From contig JAVGWX010000013.1 in the NCBI GenBank assembly GCA_036924085.1, forward strand, positions 56,304,336-56,368,335: a DNA stretch of 64,000 bases, written 5' to 3'. Below, piece after piece: positions 36,541-47,400 of this stretch. The stretch's first letter is position 1, and each line of letters opens with the position of its first letter. A program made the translations under genes and the position numbers. This stretch comes from Ariolimax columbianus (Eukaryota; Mollusca; Gastropoda; Stylommatophora; Arionidae). A model generated the notes under the pieces. The model was given only the letters and a program-made list of their open reading frames with translations. It had not been told where the DNA came from and searched no databases.

Positions 36541-36718
36541 TGAGTAGACCATAATTTTTATTGTTAAATGAGAATATTACAGAATTACACATTTCTTATT
36601 CTATTATTATTCTATACTGGTAATTGAAGCAGAACCATGTACCATTTGTTATAAAAATCAAGTTTTCTAACACTGCGCTAATTATACAATCTGTCAGTAT
36701 ACTTACTTTAATAAGGTC

Positions 36719-36990
36719 GAAAGGGGGCTGAGTGGTTTCAAGGTTAGGACGTCGGCCTCGGGTGCTGGAAGTCGCGGGTTCAAATTACGGTGGAGATCAG
36801 AATTTTTTTCATGTGGATTTTCGGATGTTTTCCCGGAACTCTGAGTATTAGACACCGGACGCCCGTGTGCAGCGTTACGAACGTTAAAAATCCTTTGTCC
36901 GTTGGAAATAAAAAAGAGTAGGCTTAACGGCTGCTGCCCAGGCAAAATTTCAAATTATGTTAAAAATCTACTCAATCTATTACGGGATCC
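36719..36990 (+). mobile_element. SINE-B copy, tail missing
   Basis: GAAAGGGGGCTGAGTGG head, GGGTTCAAATTACGG B box, GGATTTTCGGATG, TAGGCTTAACGGCTGCTGCC. It diverges from the family after AAAATCTACTCAA and lacks the AGGAAGTTTAAAATACC tail. Confidence 0.8.
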
Positions 36991-37242
36991 TTGCCGGTGC
37001 TACACGTGTTCGTGCAATGTGCTGAGATTCTAAAAAAAAATGGAGAAGAATGGAGCACTTATATCTTAAACCGTGTGCAATGACGTTGATTCTTCGACTA
37101 AACTATTGTATTATTTATAATTTATTATCATCATCTTTATAAATCTGCGAGACAGAAAACATAAATATTAAATGTTTTCAACAAATCATTTTAAACTACT
37201 GCATAAACTACAAATATATTTTCACTGCCCTTAAGTTAACTT

Positions 37243-37690
37243 AACTTCTTTATACTAGTTTAGAAAACTCTACAGAGTCTTCATACAACCAGTTTATTCC
37301 ACTTTAAAAATGACTGTGATCATCCAATCTATTATAAAAAATAGAAAAGATAATTGGTCATCCTGATCGCAATAGTTTTTCTTGTACAATATAGTCTCTA
37401 ACACTTGATCTGATGGAAGTGTATGCATGTGGGACAAATAGATCAACCCTAAGGTGAGCAGCTGATGGTCAATCTTGTTCTATCACAAAATGCTCTCATT
37501 TTGTTGACTGACCCTGCCTCCACCACATCTTGTGGTAATGCATTCCAAGCATTCACCACTCTCCGACTGAAAAAATGTTTCCTAATATCCAATCTGGACC
37601 TGTCTAAATAATTTGAAGCTATGCCCTCTAGTTTTTGTAGTCGCTTGAACTTTGAAAAACTTGTTATAGTCTAATTTAATTATGTATAAA
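37243..37690 (-). pseudogene. CR1-like LINE 3' end with an internal 173-bp insert
   Basis: The plus strand shows AACTTAACTTCTTTATACTAG and AGACTCTACAGAGTCTTC..., the same CR1 3' end as 8331. It continues with CATCCAATCTATTATAAAA, then the 173-base inverted-duplicate segment, then CCCTGCCTCCACCACATCTT. In the other copies these flanks are nearly contiguous, so the segment is an insertion. Confidence 0.8.
37340..37512 (-). repeat. Inverted partner of 33691-33864, inside CR1-like LINE
   Basis: Reverse complement of the segment at 33691-33864, with roughly four differences by eye. Both junctions are sharp against the CR1 sequence. Confidence 0.85.
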
Positions 37691-38843
37691 GTTGCACATG
37701 GCCAACTTTGCTATCACAATATAATGCCTACACATTAAAAAGTACACATGGTTCACAAACAAGCCAATTCAGCAATATCCAACCAAATCTATTTTGCAAT
37801 GGATGTTCTTTAATTTAAAAAATGGTCAGTTTTCTGGATAGTTTTCAGGCTAGGCTATTTTAAAGACTTGTGTCTTTTAAAAAGGACCTATTTTGTCAAA
37901 AGCATAAATTACCAAAACCAAAGCTGTTTGCAAATTTCACAAAGCTGTTTTAAGAATGACATTTATAATTGTTTCAGGTTCTTATATTGATAACAGTATA
38001 AATGCTATCTGACAAGGCTAGTGAGTCAAATGGATAATGGTGATTTATTGTGTTCACTTGTTTTCTTTGATGTATTGTTTCTAATTGTCAGTTTAGCCTC
38101 TTTATGTGAGCTACTGTGTTCTGAGGGTCAGTCAATTTCACATTTTAAATTGATTAACCTGAGCTTCTCAATTCTTCTTTTTCCTTCCAAACCAAGAATA
38201 ATGACAATCAAATTACCAAACTATAAAAAGGAGAACTTTAAAGGGAAAAATAAGTCTCTTGAAAGTGTTGTCTTTGATAATGACACAAATGTAAGCTGTA
38301 ACAATTTCCATCTAAAATTCAGCAGAAAAATTGTTTTTCTCTCAAGATTTTATTTTAAATTAAAAAAATGATACATATTTACTTGAGAAAAAATTAAATT
38401 CAGATGAATTTTTGGTAAAAAAGATATTCAGGTCATCTTTACTTATACAACATGAAAGAGAAAACAAATATAGAAATGTTAAAGTAGTTAGCATTCAGCT
38501 ATGACTACAGTGCATGACTTCAGTACATTCTTTTCCTGTATTTGTCTGGTCTATAGAGTGGAAATTTGTTTTCTCAAAATAACGCATTCTCAAGTGTACA
38601 ATAACTCGCAAAGGATGTAGTACAATCACTACATCATTTCAATGATTACAAGCTTCTTGTAAATGCCTAAATTTATCAAATTAATAAATTAATTACACAC
38701 TTTTAAGAATATTTAGTCAACCTGTGTGAGGGGATGGGATGAAATAAAATGATAAATCTAAACAATAGACACAAAATTGATAGGTAGACAGACAAATGCC
38801 CAGGAACACTGCTCAAACAATCTCTGCAAGAACAAACTGAAAA
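37691..38843. other. Unassigned AT-rich sequence
   Basis: A 116-codon plus-strand frame (38021-38371) has no recognisable domain. No exon supported. Confidence 0.45.
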
Positions 38844-38896
38844 TGTAGAAGATTATGGTAATATATATATATTCTATATTACCATAATCTTCTACA
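38844..38896. repeat. Perfect 22-bp inverted repeat with 9-base spacer
   Basis: TGTAGAAGATTATGGTAATA plus TA is followed after 9 AT-rich bases by its exact reverse complement. Further AT repeats follow. The transcript could form a stable hairpin on either strand. Confidence 0.95.
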
Positions 38897-38967
38897 TATA
38901 TATATATTTACTCAGTTTTAAACATTTTAAAGGGAAAATTACCATGTACTTAAATTATATGTGGGTT

Positions 38968-39266
38968 CAAGATGCTGAGCAGTGCAAGAGCTGCTGTGGT
39001 CAGCGACCCATAGCTGGCTTCTAGTGCCAGCAAACCAGAGCTGCCAAGACCCGTCTACGCCTCCACGTGGTGATCTTGGACAACAAACTGCAACAGAGCA
39101 GACAGGCTAAGGAGAAGGGATCAAAGAGAGAAGGCAAAGCCGGTACTAAAAAATGTCTGCTGAAGTTGGATGGGACAGACCAGAAGGTGCAAATATTGCA
39201 GTCAAGCTGTAAACTACGACACAATGCATTCCGTTCTCCAGACAACATCCTGCTATTTGCAGGTGG
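38968..39266 (+). mobile_element. Family D dispersed repeat, near full length
   Basis: GACCCATAGCTGGC, CTCCACGTGGTGATC, GGTACTAAAAAATG, GAAGTTGGATGGGACAGACC, AAGGTGCAAATATTGCAG and TACGACACAATGCATTCC match the copies at 2553, 48376 and 1795. A SINE-C starts directly after it. Confidence 0.75.
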
Positions 39267-39437
39267 TTTGTTAAGAGCAGCTATAGATGGCGCCTAACTG
39301 GCTGCGGGTCTACTTAGCTCTAGTGTTTGAGTCTATTAAGATGTGCGCACATCGGTTAAACCACACTAAAAGAAAAACTGGTTGTATACAAACTCTGTAG
39401 AGTCTTCTAAACCAGTATATATACGTTGTTAAGTTAA
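39267..39437 (+). mobile_element. SINE-C copy with CR1-like 3' tail
   Basis: GTTAAGAGCAGCTATAGATG head, CCTAACTGGCTGCGGGTCTA, GTGTTTGAGTCTATTAAG, then the CR1-type tail TGGTTGTATACAAACTCTG to TTGTTAAGTTAAC. About 90% similar by eye to 10691-10857. Confidence 0.8.
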
Positions 39438-41274
39438 CTTTTGACCTTGGCAGGACCATGAAAAGGAGACCCTTTGAATCCCTAGGAAAAGCCATTAACA
39501 TTGATTTTTCTTGCTCATTGCCCATACTAACTAAAAAAGTAAGTGTTTTATTGATATATACGTGTGTATGTATATATATAAATATGACATTATATATATA
39601 TATTATATCCATGTTGACTATAACAATTGAAATAAGGATGCATAATTTTTAAGGTGGTCATAAAATCTCAGATGAAGTGAAAAACTCTACTCTAGAATCA
39701 ATGTGGACAGTTGTGGTAATGAATCTTCAGAACTCAAAGATAATATTAGATGCACACAAATCAGTTCTTGGACTATTGTTTTACTGAAGAAAGATGTTCT
39801 GAATTGTGATGTTCTATATACAACATCAAATTCATTCATGTTAGTGAAACTTAATAAATATAGGCATTTAAAAGTAGCACATCTTGTATGGATGACTTTG
39901 TTTGTTCCAAGTTTATAAATTAAAAGGTATAAATGCAGAAGAAAATTAGGTCAAAGGTCATAGCTCACTGCTGTGATAAATCACAAATAGAAGACAACAG
40001 AATGTTCCTGGGAAGGCATAATCAACATTAGTCATGCTCAGTGCTTTTTCTTCATGTTGCAAGATACATTAACAAGCAACATAAATTTATTTCACACAAT
40101 ACTGAAAGCATAACAAGATATGTCAATATATGAAATATAAAGATGAGATCAAGAGACCAGCGGAAATAGGATCGACTTTTATTACAGACACTGATCACTA
40201 TGCTAAACAAGTCCCATTGAATACCATTTATCTTTAACACGTAAAGAATTTGCAATTACAATTCGCTAGTAACAAATGTTATGAGTCAGTAAAGCGTTAC
40301 TGATTTCCTTCCTGAACACATAACTTCAGTAATAATCTAGCTTCAGAAAGTATGTAACAGAAATAGTCCCATTATCAAATTTGTAAAACTCAATAAATGG
40401 ATGTGTGAAATTAGTCAAGACATATCAATAAATGTCTTTCATGTTTTTAGATAACCATAATGAAAGCCGATCAGATGAAAAATTGTAAACAGGATGGAAA
40501 TCAAGTCTGCACTGTACTATAAAATATGTGTGGTCATTATAACGGAAAATAAATTTATGAAATAAAGTATTGTAATCACATTCAGCAGTGGCAAGTAAAA
40601 GTTCTAACACTGAAAGTTGGTTGATATTATTCACTTTAAATCAACCCAGTCATATTAAGATTGACATATTTTACTTACACAAGAACCAGCAGATGATACC
40701 TAATACTACAATGAAAACGTAGATCCAAGTAACGCTGAAATTATTTACTGCTAATTAAGCTTCTGTATCTCACTATATTTTATATTTTAATGAGACAGGG
40801 AAGCATTTAATTTCTGTCAAAACACGCAGTTAACAAAAAAATTGAGAATGACATTTTAAATTATAACTTTGTGTGTGTATGAAGAGCAAGATACATTGCT
40901 TTCAAGATGACTTTGTCTCAATTTGACAGGCAGCAATGAGAAAAAAAAACATGAATTCCTTACTTAGCTGGTCTCTTAATTCTTGTGCATTATCGGACGT
41001 TGATTTATTAGCATGCCATAATATATGCATGTTTTTCTCAACTAATGTTTGTATTTGTGCACGTACATGTGTGTAAAATATATACATGTCTTTAAAATGT
41101 TAGACTGTGTTTCCATCCCTTTTGTTGTAAAAGCATAATTAAACAAGGCTCTTGTCCAGATACTATACATTTATATACAGGTAAAGCAATAAAACAAATA
41201 TGGGATGAAATAAGTAAATAAATAAATAAAATAGTAATAAATAAATAAATAAATAAATAAAAGTGAACACATGG
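39438..41274. other. 3' flank of the RGS gene; probable 3' UTR near its right end
   Basis: The RGS stop codon is at 41275-41277 on the minus strand, so the transcript's 3' UTR must extend leftward into this stretch. Several minus-strand AATAAA hexamers are possible (for example near 40992 and 40088), and I cannot choose between them. An AAAT microsatellite lies at 41217-41262, immediately after the stop. No other gene is supported here. Confidence 0.5.
41217..41262. repeat. (AAAT)n microsatellite
   Basis: AAATAAATAAAT runs with one interruption (AATAGTAAT). It would lie in the RGS transcript 3' UTR. Confidence 0.9.
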
Positions 41275-41424
41275 TTAGTGCTTAAAAATGCTAGCTGCCC
41301 AGTCAGACTGTATGACCGGCAGAAGCCTCACTTTCTTTCTTGTGCCACACAGAAACTCTTTGTACTGATCAGATCGCAGGTAGCGACTGTAGCTATCACT
41401 TTTCATAAGCTTGAATATGTGGTC
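41275..41424 (-). CDS. RGS exon, last coding exon: end of RGS domain and C-terminus
   Basis: Acceptor TTTCCAG precedes GACCACATATTC. The exon encodes [20 protein letters not shown], the last helices of the RGS domain, and then a tail ending [10 protein letters not shown] and TAA at 41277-41275. It is 150 bases, phase 0. The tail after the domain is only about 25 residues, shorter than in many vertebrate RGS6/7 isoforms. A different 3' exon could be used in other isoforms, but none was recognised. Confidence 0.92.
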   Translation of the reverse strand, partial: DHIFKLMKSDSYSRYLRSDQYKEFLCGTRKKVRLLPVIQSDWAASIFKH

Positions 41425-44400
41425 CTGGAAATACACACAATGTCACCATTGAAATAGCACAGTTCTCAGCACATAACTAATAATATATCACAGTGATAAT
41501 GACTTAACCATTCAACCTTACTTGAAAAGTCTCTGTAGATAAACATTTCTTTTGTTAATGAACAGAAGACCAATGCTTTCTAAACTAGATACAGTCTGCT
41601 GCTTCTTAAAATGTTGCCTTGAATCTTCTCAAAGTCAACAAAACAGTGTGCATCCTTGATAAATCACTCTTTCTGCGAGAAGCTGCAATGATCCAATGGC
41701 ATCCCGTGTACCTCTGGCCTTGAAAAATTCAAACTGGTTTTCTTTCAGTACCTCCTCTATCTTTCCATCAATTCTCATCTCAATAATCCTCAAAAGAATT
41801 TTAGATGCTTGTGTTATCAAACTTATCGTTCGGAATTGACTGCATTCTACATCATTTGATTTTTTTGGCAAAGGAATTAATATTGAAGATGTTTGATCTT
41901 TTGGCCATATTTCCTTGTTGTAAATGTCATTAACATGTTGAAATAGTAAATTATGAAAAGTCTTTTTCCACTGCTTTGAATAGCTCGATAGGTAACTGGT
42001 AACTCATCTATCCCTGGTGTTTTGTTGTTCAGGATTAAAGAAAGTGACTTATTAAATTCTTCTCTGCTTATAGTTAATCTCTCATCTGTCAATGGTATGT
42101 CATTTATTGGTGTGTTATCTTGATACAGGCCCCTATCATTGTACAGTTCCTTAACATATTCTCTCCATCTCACTTTTTTGTTTTCTGGGCCTGTTATTGG
42201 TTTCACATTCTTATCATTAATCATCCATGATTGTATGCTCTTAGGTTTTCGAAACAATTGTTTTACTTTCTTATGGATTTGATTGAATTTCCCTGTTCTT
42301 TCCATTTTTCAATTTCCTCGCATTGGTCTATCCACCATTTTTCTCGAACCATCTTGCATTCTCAATCCAGCTCATTAACCCCCAAACATGGAGGTCATTC
42401 ATCTATTCACCATCCAGGTGATATGTCCAGTAGATTTCACCCCCGGCACAGAACAACATATATTTTTTCTAAATGGAAATTTGTGTGGGTCGCAGTAAAA
42501 TGGATTACCACCCTGAATAATCTATAATATAAGAAAAGGTAAGCAGCAGTGTTATTCGAACACAACGTGTGATAGGTGCGCCACATCCCAAATTGAAACT
42601 ACTCACATTTATTTTTAATAGTATGTTATGAGAGTATTTTTTTGTTAATTTAAAGATAAATTATTAACAAAATTGTTGTAGGCGTAATAGCCTCTGACTG
42701 CTATTTTGGTCAGCGTTCAAGGGAAGAGAACAAGAAGTCACAAATGGATACTAGACCTTTGTTTTAGGCTTGAAATGCAGCACACAATGATATGCTATTT
42801 ATGGGTGAGAGAAGGTTGGTGCAATCAACGTCACAGCTTGGTATTAGCTTTAACTAACCATTGATATGTGTGCACCAAGTGTCCCACACTCAGTTTGTTC
42901 AACATGTACAAACTAGTGCAATTACTGTTGTAGAGAGCCTATTTCTACATGTAGTGTTGGGAATTTTAGCATTTTTGAGTGATTCTGACACATGTGCTGT
43001 ACAATGTTCTTCATACACAGATGTACTGTACAATGTTCTTCAGACTACAAAAGTAGATAATGCTCACTGAAATCAGAAAGTAAATAACACTCTTCTACAT
43101 ATACAAAGTGACAGACATGATGCATTTGAAACACTCTGGAACTCTGCACCACATAAAAAAGAACAACAGTGAGAAAGAACCAAAGACTAAAAGAGATTGT
43201 TTTAAGATTTGGAGCCAGTTTTACCAGAGGCTGTATTGTGAAATTATCTACAATCTAGTAGAGCAAATCTACAATCTAGTAGAACAAATAAAAAAAGATA
43301 AACATCATTTTCTAAACTTTTGGCACACCAGAAATTTGACAAATTCAGAAAAACCTTTCTTGATGAACTCTTGAATAATAATAATAATAGTAGTAGTTGT
43401 TCATTACAAGAGCAGATGGCCACAGCATCATACTATTGCTGCAAAATGTGTTCTCTTATGGCTGTACAGAACAATCTTGGAACAACAAACCCAGTCCCAT
43501 TCAGGGCACACATGTGGGGAGCCAGTTGTGGGGAGTTGGCTGTGGGGAGCCAGCTATGGGGAGTTGGCTGTGGGGAGCCGACTGTGGGGAGCCAGCTGTG
43601 GGGAGTTGGCTGTGGAGAGTTGGCTGTGGAGAGTTGGCTGTGGAGAGTTGGCTGTGGGGAGTTGGCTGTGGGGAGTTGGCTGTGGGGAGTTGATTTAATT
43701 TACATTTGTATTTAAGCTGGTCTAAGATACACAATTGTATTTAAGCTGGTCTAAGATACACAATTGTATTTAAGCTGGTCTAAGGTACACAATGGAATAT
43801 TACATAATCTTATCTATGCGTCAATTCTTACAGATTCATCTAAAGGAAAAGCATGCGATGCAATAAGACAAAGCCACTGGACCAATCACACATTTAGAAA
43901 ATGTAAATGAAACCCCAAATAGCTACTGTTTGAATGGCCGTAAGAATACTCATAAAATAATAATTGTTTCAAGTTAGGGAGAATTCCTAAACAGACTTAC
44001 ATTTCATTAACAGACTTACATTTCCTGAACAAACTTACAGTTCTTGAGCAGACTTACATTTCCTGAACAAACTTACAGTTCTTGAGCAGACTTACATTTC
44101 CTGAACAAACTTACAGTTCTTGAACAGACTTACATTTCCTGAGCAGGCTTGCATTTCTTGAACAGACATTTCCCGAACAGACCTACAGTTCTTGAGCATT
44201 CCTACATTTCTTGAACAGACATACATTTCCTGAACAGACTTACATTTCCTGAACAGACTTACATTTCCCGAACAGACTTTCAGCTCTTTAACAGACTTAC
44301 ATTTCTTGAACATTCCTACATTTCCTGAACAGACTTACATTTCTTGAACAAACTTACATTTCTTGAACATTCTTACATTTCAAGAAATAATAATAAAGAT

Positions 44401-47400
44401 GACAAACACACAAAAATATAAACTACATAATTAAAAAATGCAAGTAAATAAAATATTCAAAATTACACAGTAAATGTTAGACTAGAGAAAAACCAGCTAA
44501 CAATTGATAACATAACATATCAGATAAAATAACTGTGGATAGCTTAAAAATGCCTTATAAAGCTTTCTTACTTAAGACATATTCAGATCCTCATCCAATC
44601 CACTAATTAGAAGAGATGTAAGAAAATAAATTTGCAAAGAAGCAGAAAGATTGCAGTTAGATCTACTATATGGATTGAAGGAGACAGCTGTTAAGGATCA
44701 TATCAGACAGATATAATTTTTAATGAACACCTTTCTGTTAGGGAAGGAAAGCTAGAGAACAAAAAAAGATGGTGGTGAAAGTTTTAATAAAAGTAAGAAT
44801 ACTAAGAGATTTACCTTGGCTTCATCAAAAACAAAACGTGTTGGGTTATTTTCCATTCTTCTCCGCACAAGTTCCATAATTTGACAGTCCACATTGACAG
44901 GATTGTGAGCCCCTGGTGCCAAGAATTCACTGAAAAAATAATATATATTTTAGCAGTGTTTCCCAGTATGGTTCAGATAGCCTTCATTGGGTTCACATCA
45001 GATTTAATGTGCAAATAGAACACACTCTCAGAGAGAAGCTGAACAGCAAAGCTAGACATGCACTGGATTGGAACCCACAGGGGAAAGAGATGAGTCGGAA
45101 AGCCAAGAAGAACCTGGTGGTGAATGGTCATTGAGCAGGTCAATTCAATCAGGGTCTCATGGGTGGAACTGAAGAAGACGCCACAGAATAGGAACAGATG
45201 TAGAGCATATTATACAGCCATTTGTTCCCCTGGGAACCAGGCAGATAAATTATTTTTTAAAATTTAGTAGATTGTGAACTATGAAACAATAGCTGATGTA
45301 GCAGATAAATTGGATAGTGACTGAAGTCAAGTTCGTATGAATATACTTAAATACTTGAATCCAAGCAAGGTTGCTTGATGCCAGCTAACTAAAAGCTGCT
45401 TGAATCTGTGCCTGTCTTTTGCCCTGGAGTACCATGACAGTTGAAATGCATGGTGCAGGTCATCTCTCCAATCTCGTCAGCGGGTGGACGGGTGTTCGTT
45501 GCAGTTGTATGGCCACCAAAAAACACTCCTTGTCCATATATCGTCAGCTATGCTGACCTCATGGCCAGCCCATCTGTACTTTTCTATTGATGCAGAGTTG
45601 ACGGACGACATCGTGGAACTCAGTTTAGTCGCAGATGTAGATGTTTCGGATATGGTTTCTTAGAGCGATATTTAGGATGCTACGCTCCGTTGCTCTTTTG
45701 GTAATTCTGAGCTCCTTTTTTGTCTGATTTGCGCAGATTCCGAACCTCACACCCATATACAATTGCTGGAATAACAATCCTATTGAAGGTGTGAGCCCTG
45801 GCCTTGACGTCCGTCGTCTGCTGGAGTAGTGCATCAAACACCGTAGTGACCAACAATCCACTAAATATAGTTGGCCTATATAGACGTAAAATAATTCTAT
45901 ACCTTTACCTTAATACAAGGCATGACAAATCCTGGATGCCAGGTTGCCATGGTGTATATAAATGTTGCTGTTGTGTCAAACATTTCATAACCAGCATCAT
46001 ATTTACTTACACAATTTTCTCATAGTATTTATCCGTTGTCAGTTTTTACACTAAATATAATATTTCCCCATGGAATGTCTTCTCCGTCTGTCAAATTTCA
46101 AGGTCAGACCACCATCGTCATGTTACACAAACCTCAAAGCACAACACAAATAAGGAATATCAGAAATGGGTCAGCAGCACTTTGAAAATACACTTCAATT
46201 TGCACATTTAGAATTAATATTTTCAAATATATTTCACCCTTACATGCTGTAGCATGTTCGACAACCCTATGAGGAATTTTTCTTCCAGCACTATGGCTGG
46301 CTGCTATATTTTATACCTGGCATTTAGATACTATATAAATGTGTCTCCCCCTGCCTTTATACAACGAAAGAAGTTAACCACAAGACCGACCATGAAATCT
46401 CTAGAAGACGAAAAGCAGCTTGGTATTCCCTTAAGCCAATACTCCAAGAAATGAAAGAAGCCACGGCAAGAGCACACGCTTTCAATTCTGTGGTCATTCC
46501 AGCAATGATTTACGGAGGCGAAGTGCGAAACTTGCTCAAAACAGAAGTTGAGAAGTTCAGAGTCACTTAGAAAGCGCGTATTGAAAATTTAGATACAGGA
46601 TAGAATCTGGAACAAAGAAATTCTACATAAAATTTAGTTTTGAGTCATTGTGGGAGCAGTTATATCACGCAACCATCGTAAGGCTGGACATGTGGTACGC
46701 ATGCCTGACAACAGATGGACACGTCAATCAACATTTTGGTGGCCATATGCCTGTACAGGTCCACAAGGTTACCCAACTATGCGATGGCAAGATAGACTGA
46801 CCAAGGACCTAGGCCTGCATTGTTACAGCACTGCAAAAGATCGGGATGCATACAGAATATTGTTGGCTTCCTCACATACAGCACATCTGCCGGACTGACG
46901 TCCATGATAATGAGAATGTGTGATGTGAAGTTAACAGTTTTTTTCAGAGAAGTCCTTGGTTAACATAAAATACATGATTGTGGATAAACAGCTTTCTTAA
47001 AGTCAATACCTACAGATAAAAACTTGAATATTATTTTCTTTGTTATTCTCAGACATGCATACTTCTGTTACAAAGCAAATTTTTTAAAATGTAAAGCTGC
47101 AACAAATATTGAGTGAATAAAGTAATTTTGAAAATGGCTTACCTGAAAATCTCATGGACTTTTTTATTGACTTCTCGCATTGCCAGACCTTTCAAATCTT
47201 GACACGCTAGCCAGAATCTGGTAATTGGCATAAGGAAATTGTAAAAAAAAGGAAACACCATTTATATTGTGGGTTGTTTGATATATATTCTGACTTTTGT
47301 TTCACAGCATCATCATCATCACCATCAGTTCTATAACCTGAAAGGTCACTGGGGCACCAATACTGCCGATTATTAGACCAATTCCTGCCACTGCACTTGG

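Noticed and set aside
40000..41274. A specific polyadenylation site for the RGS gene
   Set aside because: Several AATAAA hexamers exist on the minus strand in AT-rich sequence, with nothing to choose among them.
43320..43734. Trp/Gly/Cys-rich proteins in three forward frames and a Pro/Ser/Gln-rich reverse frame
   Set aside because: They come from the 14-bp minisatellite, where three units make 42 bases, so every frame stays open.
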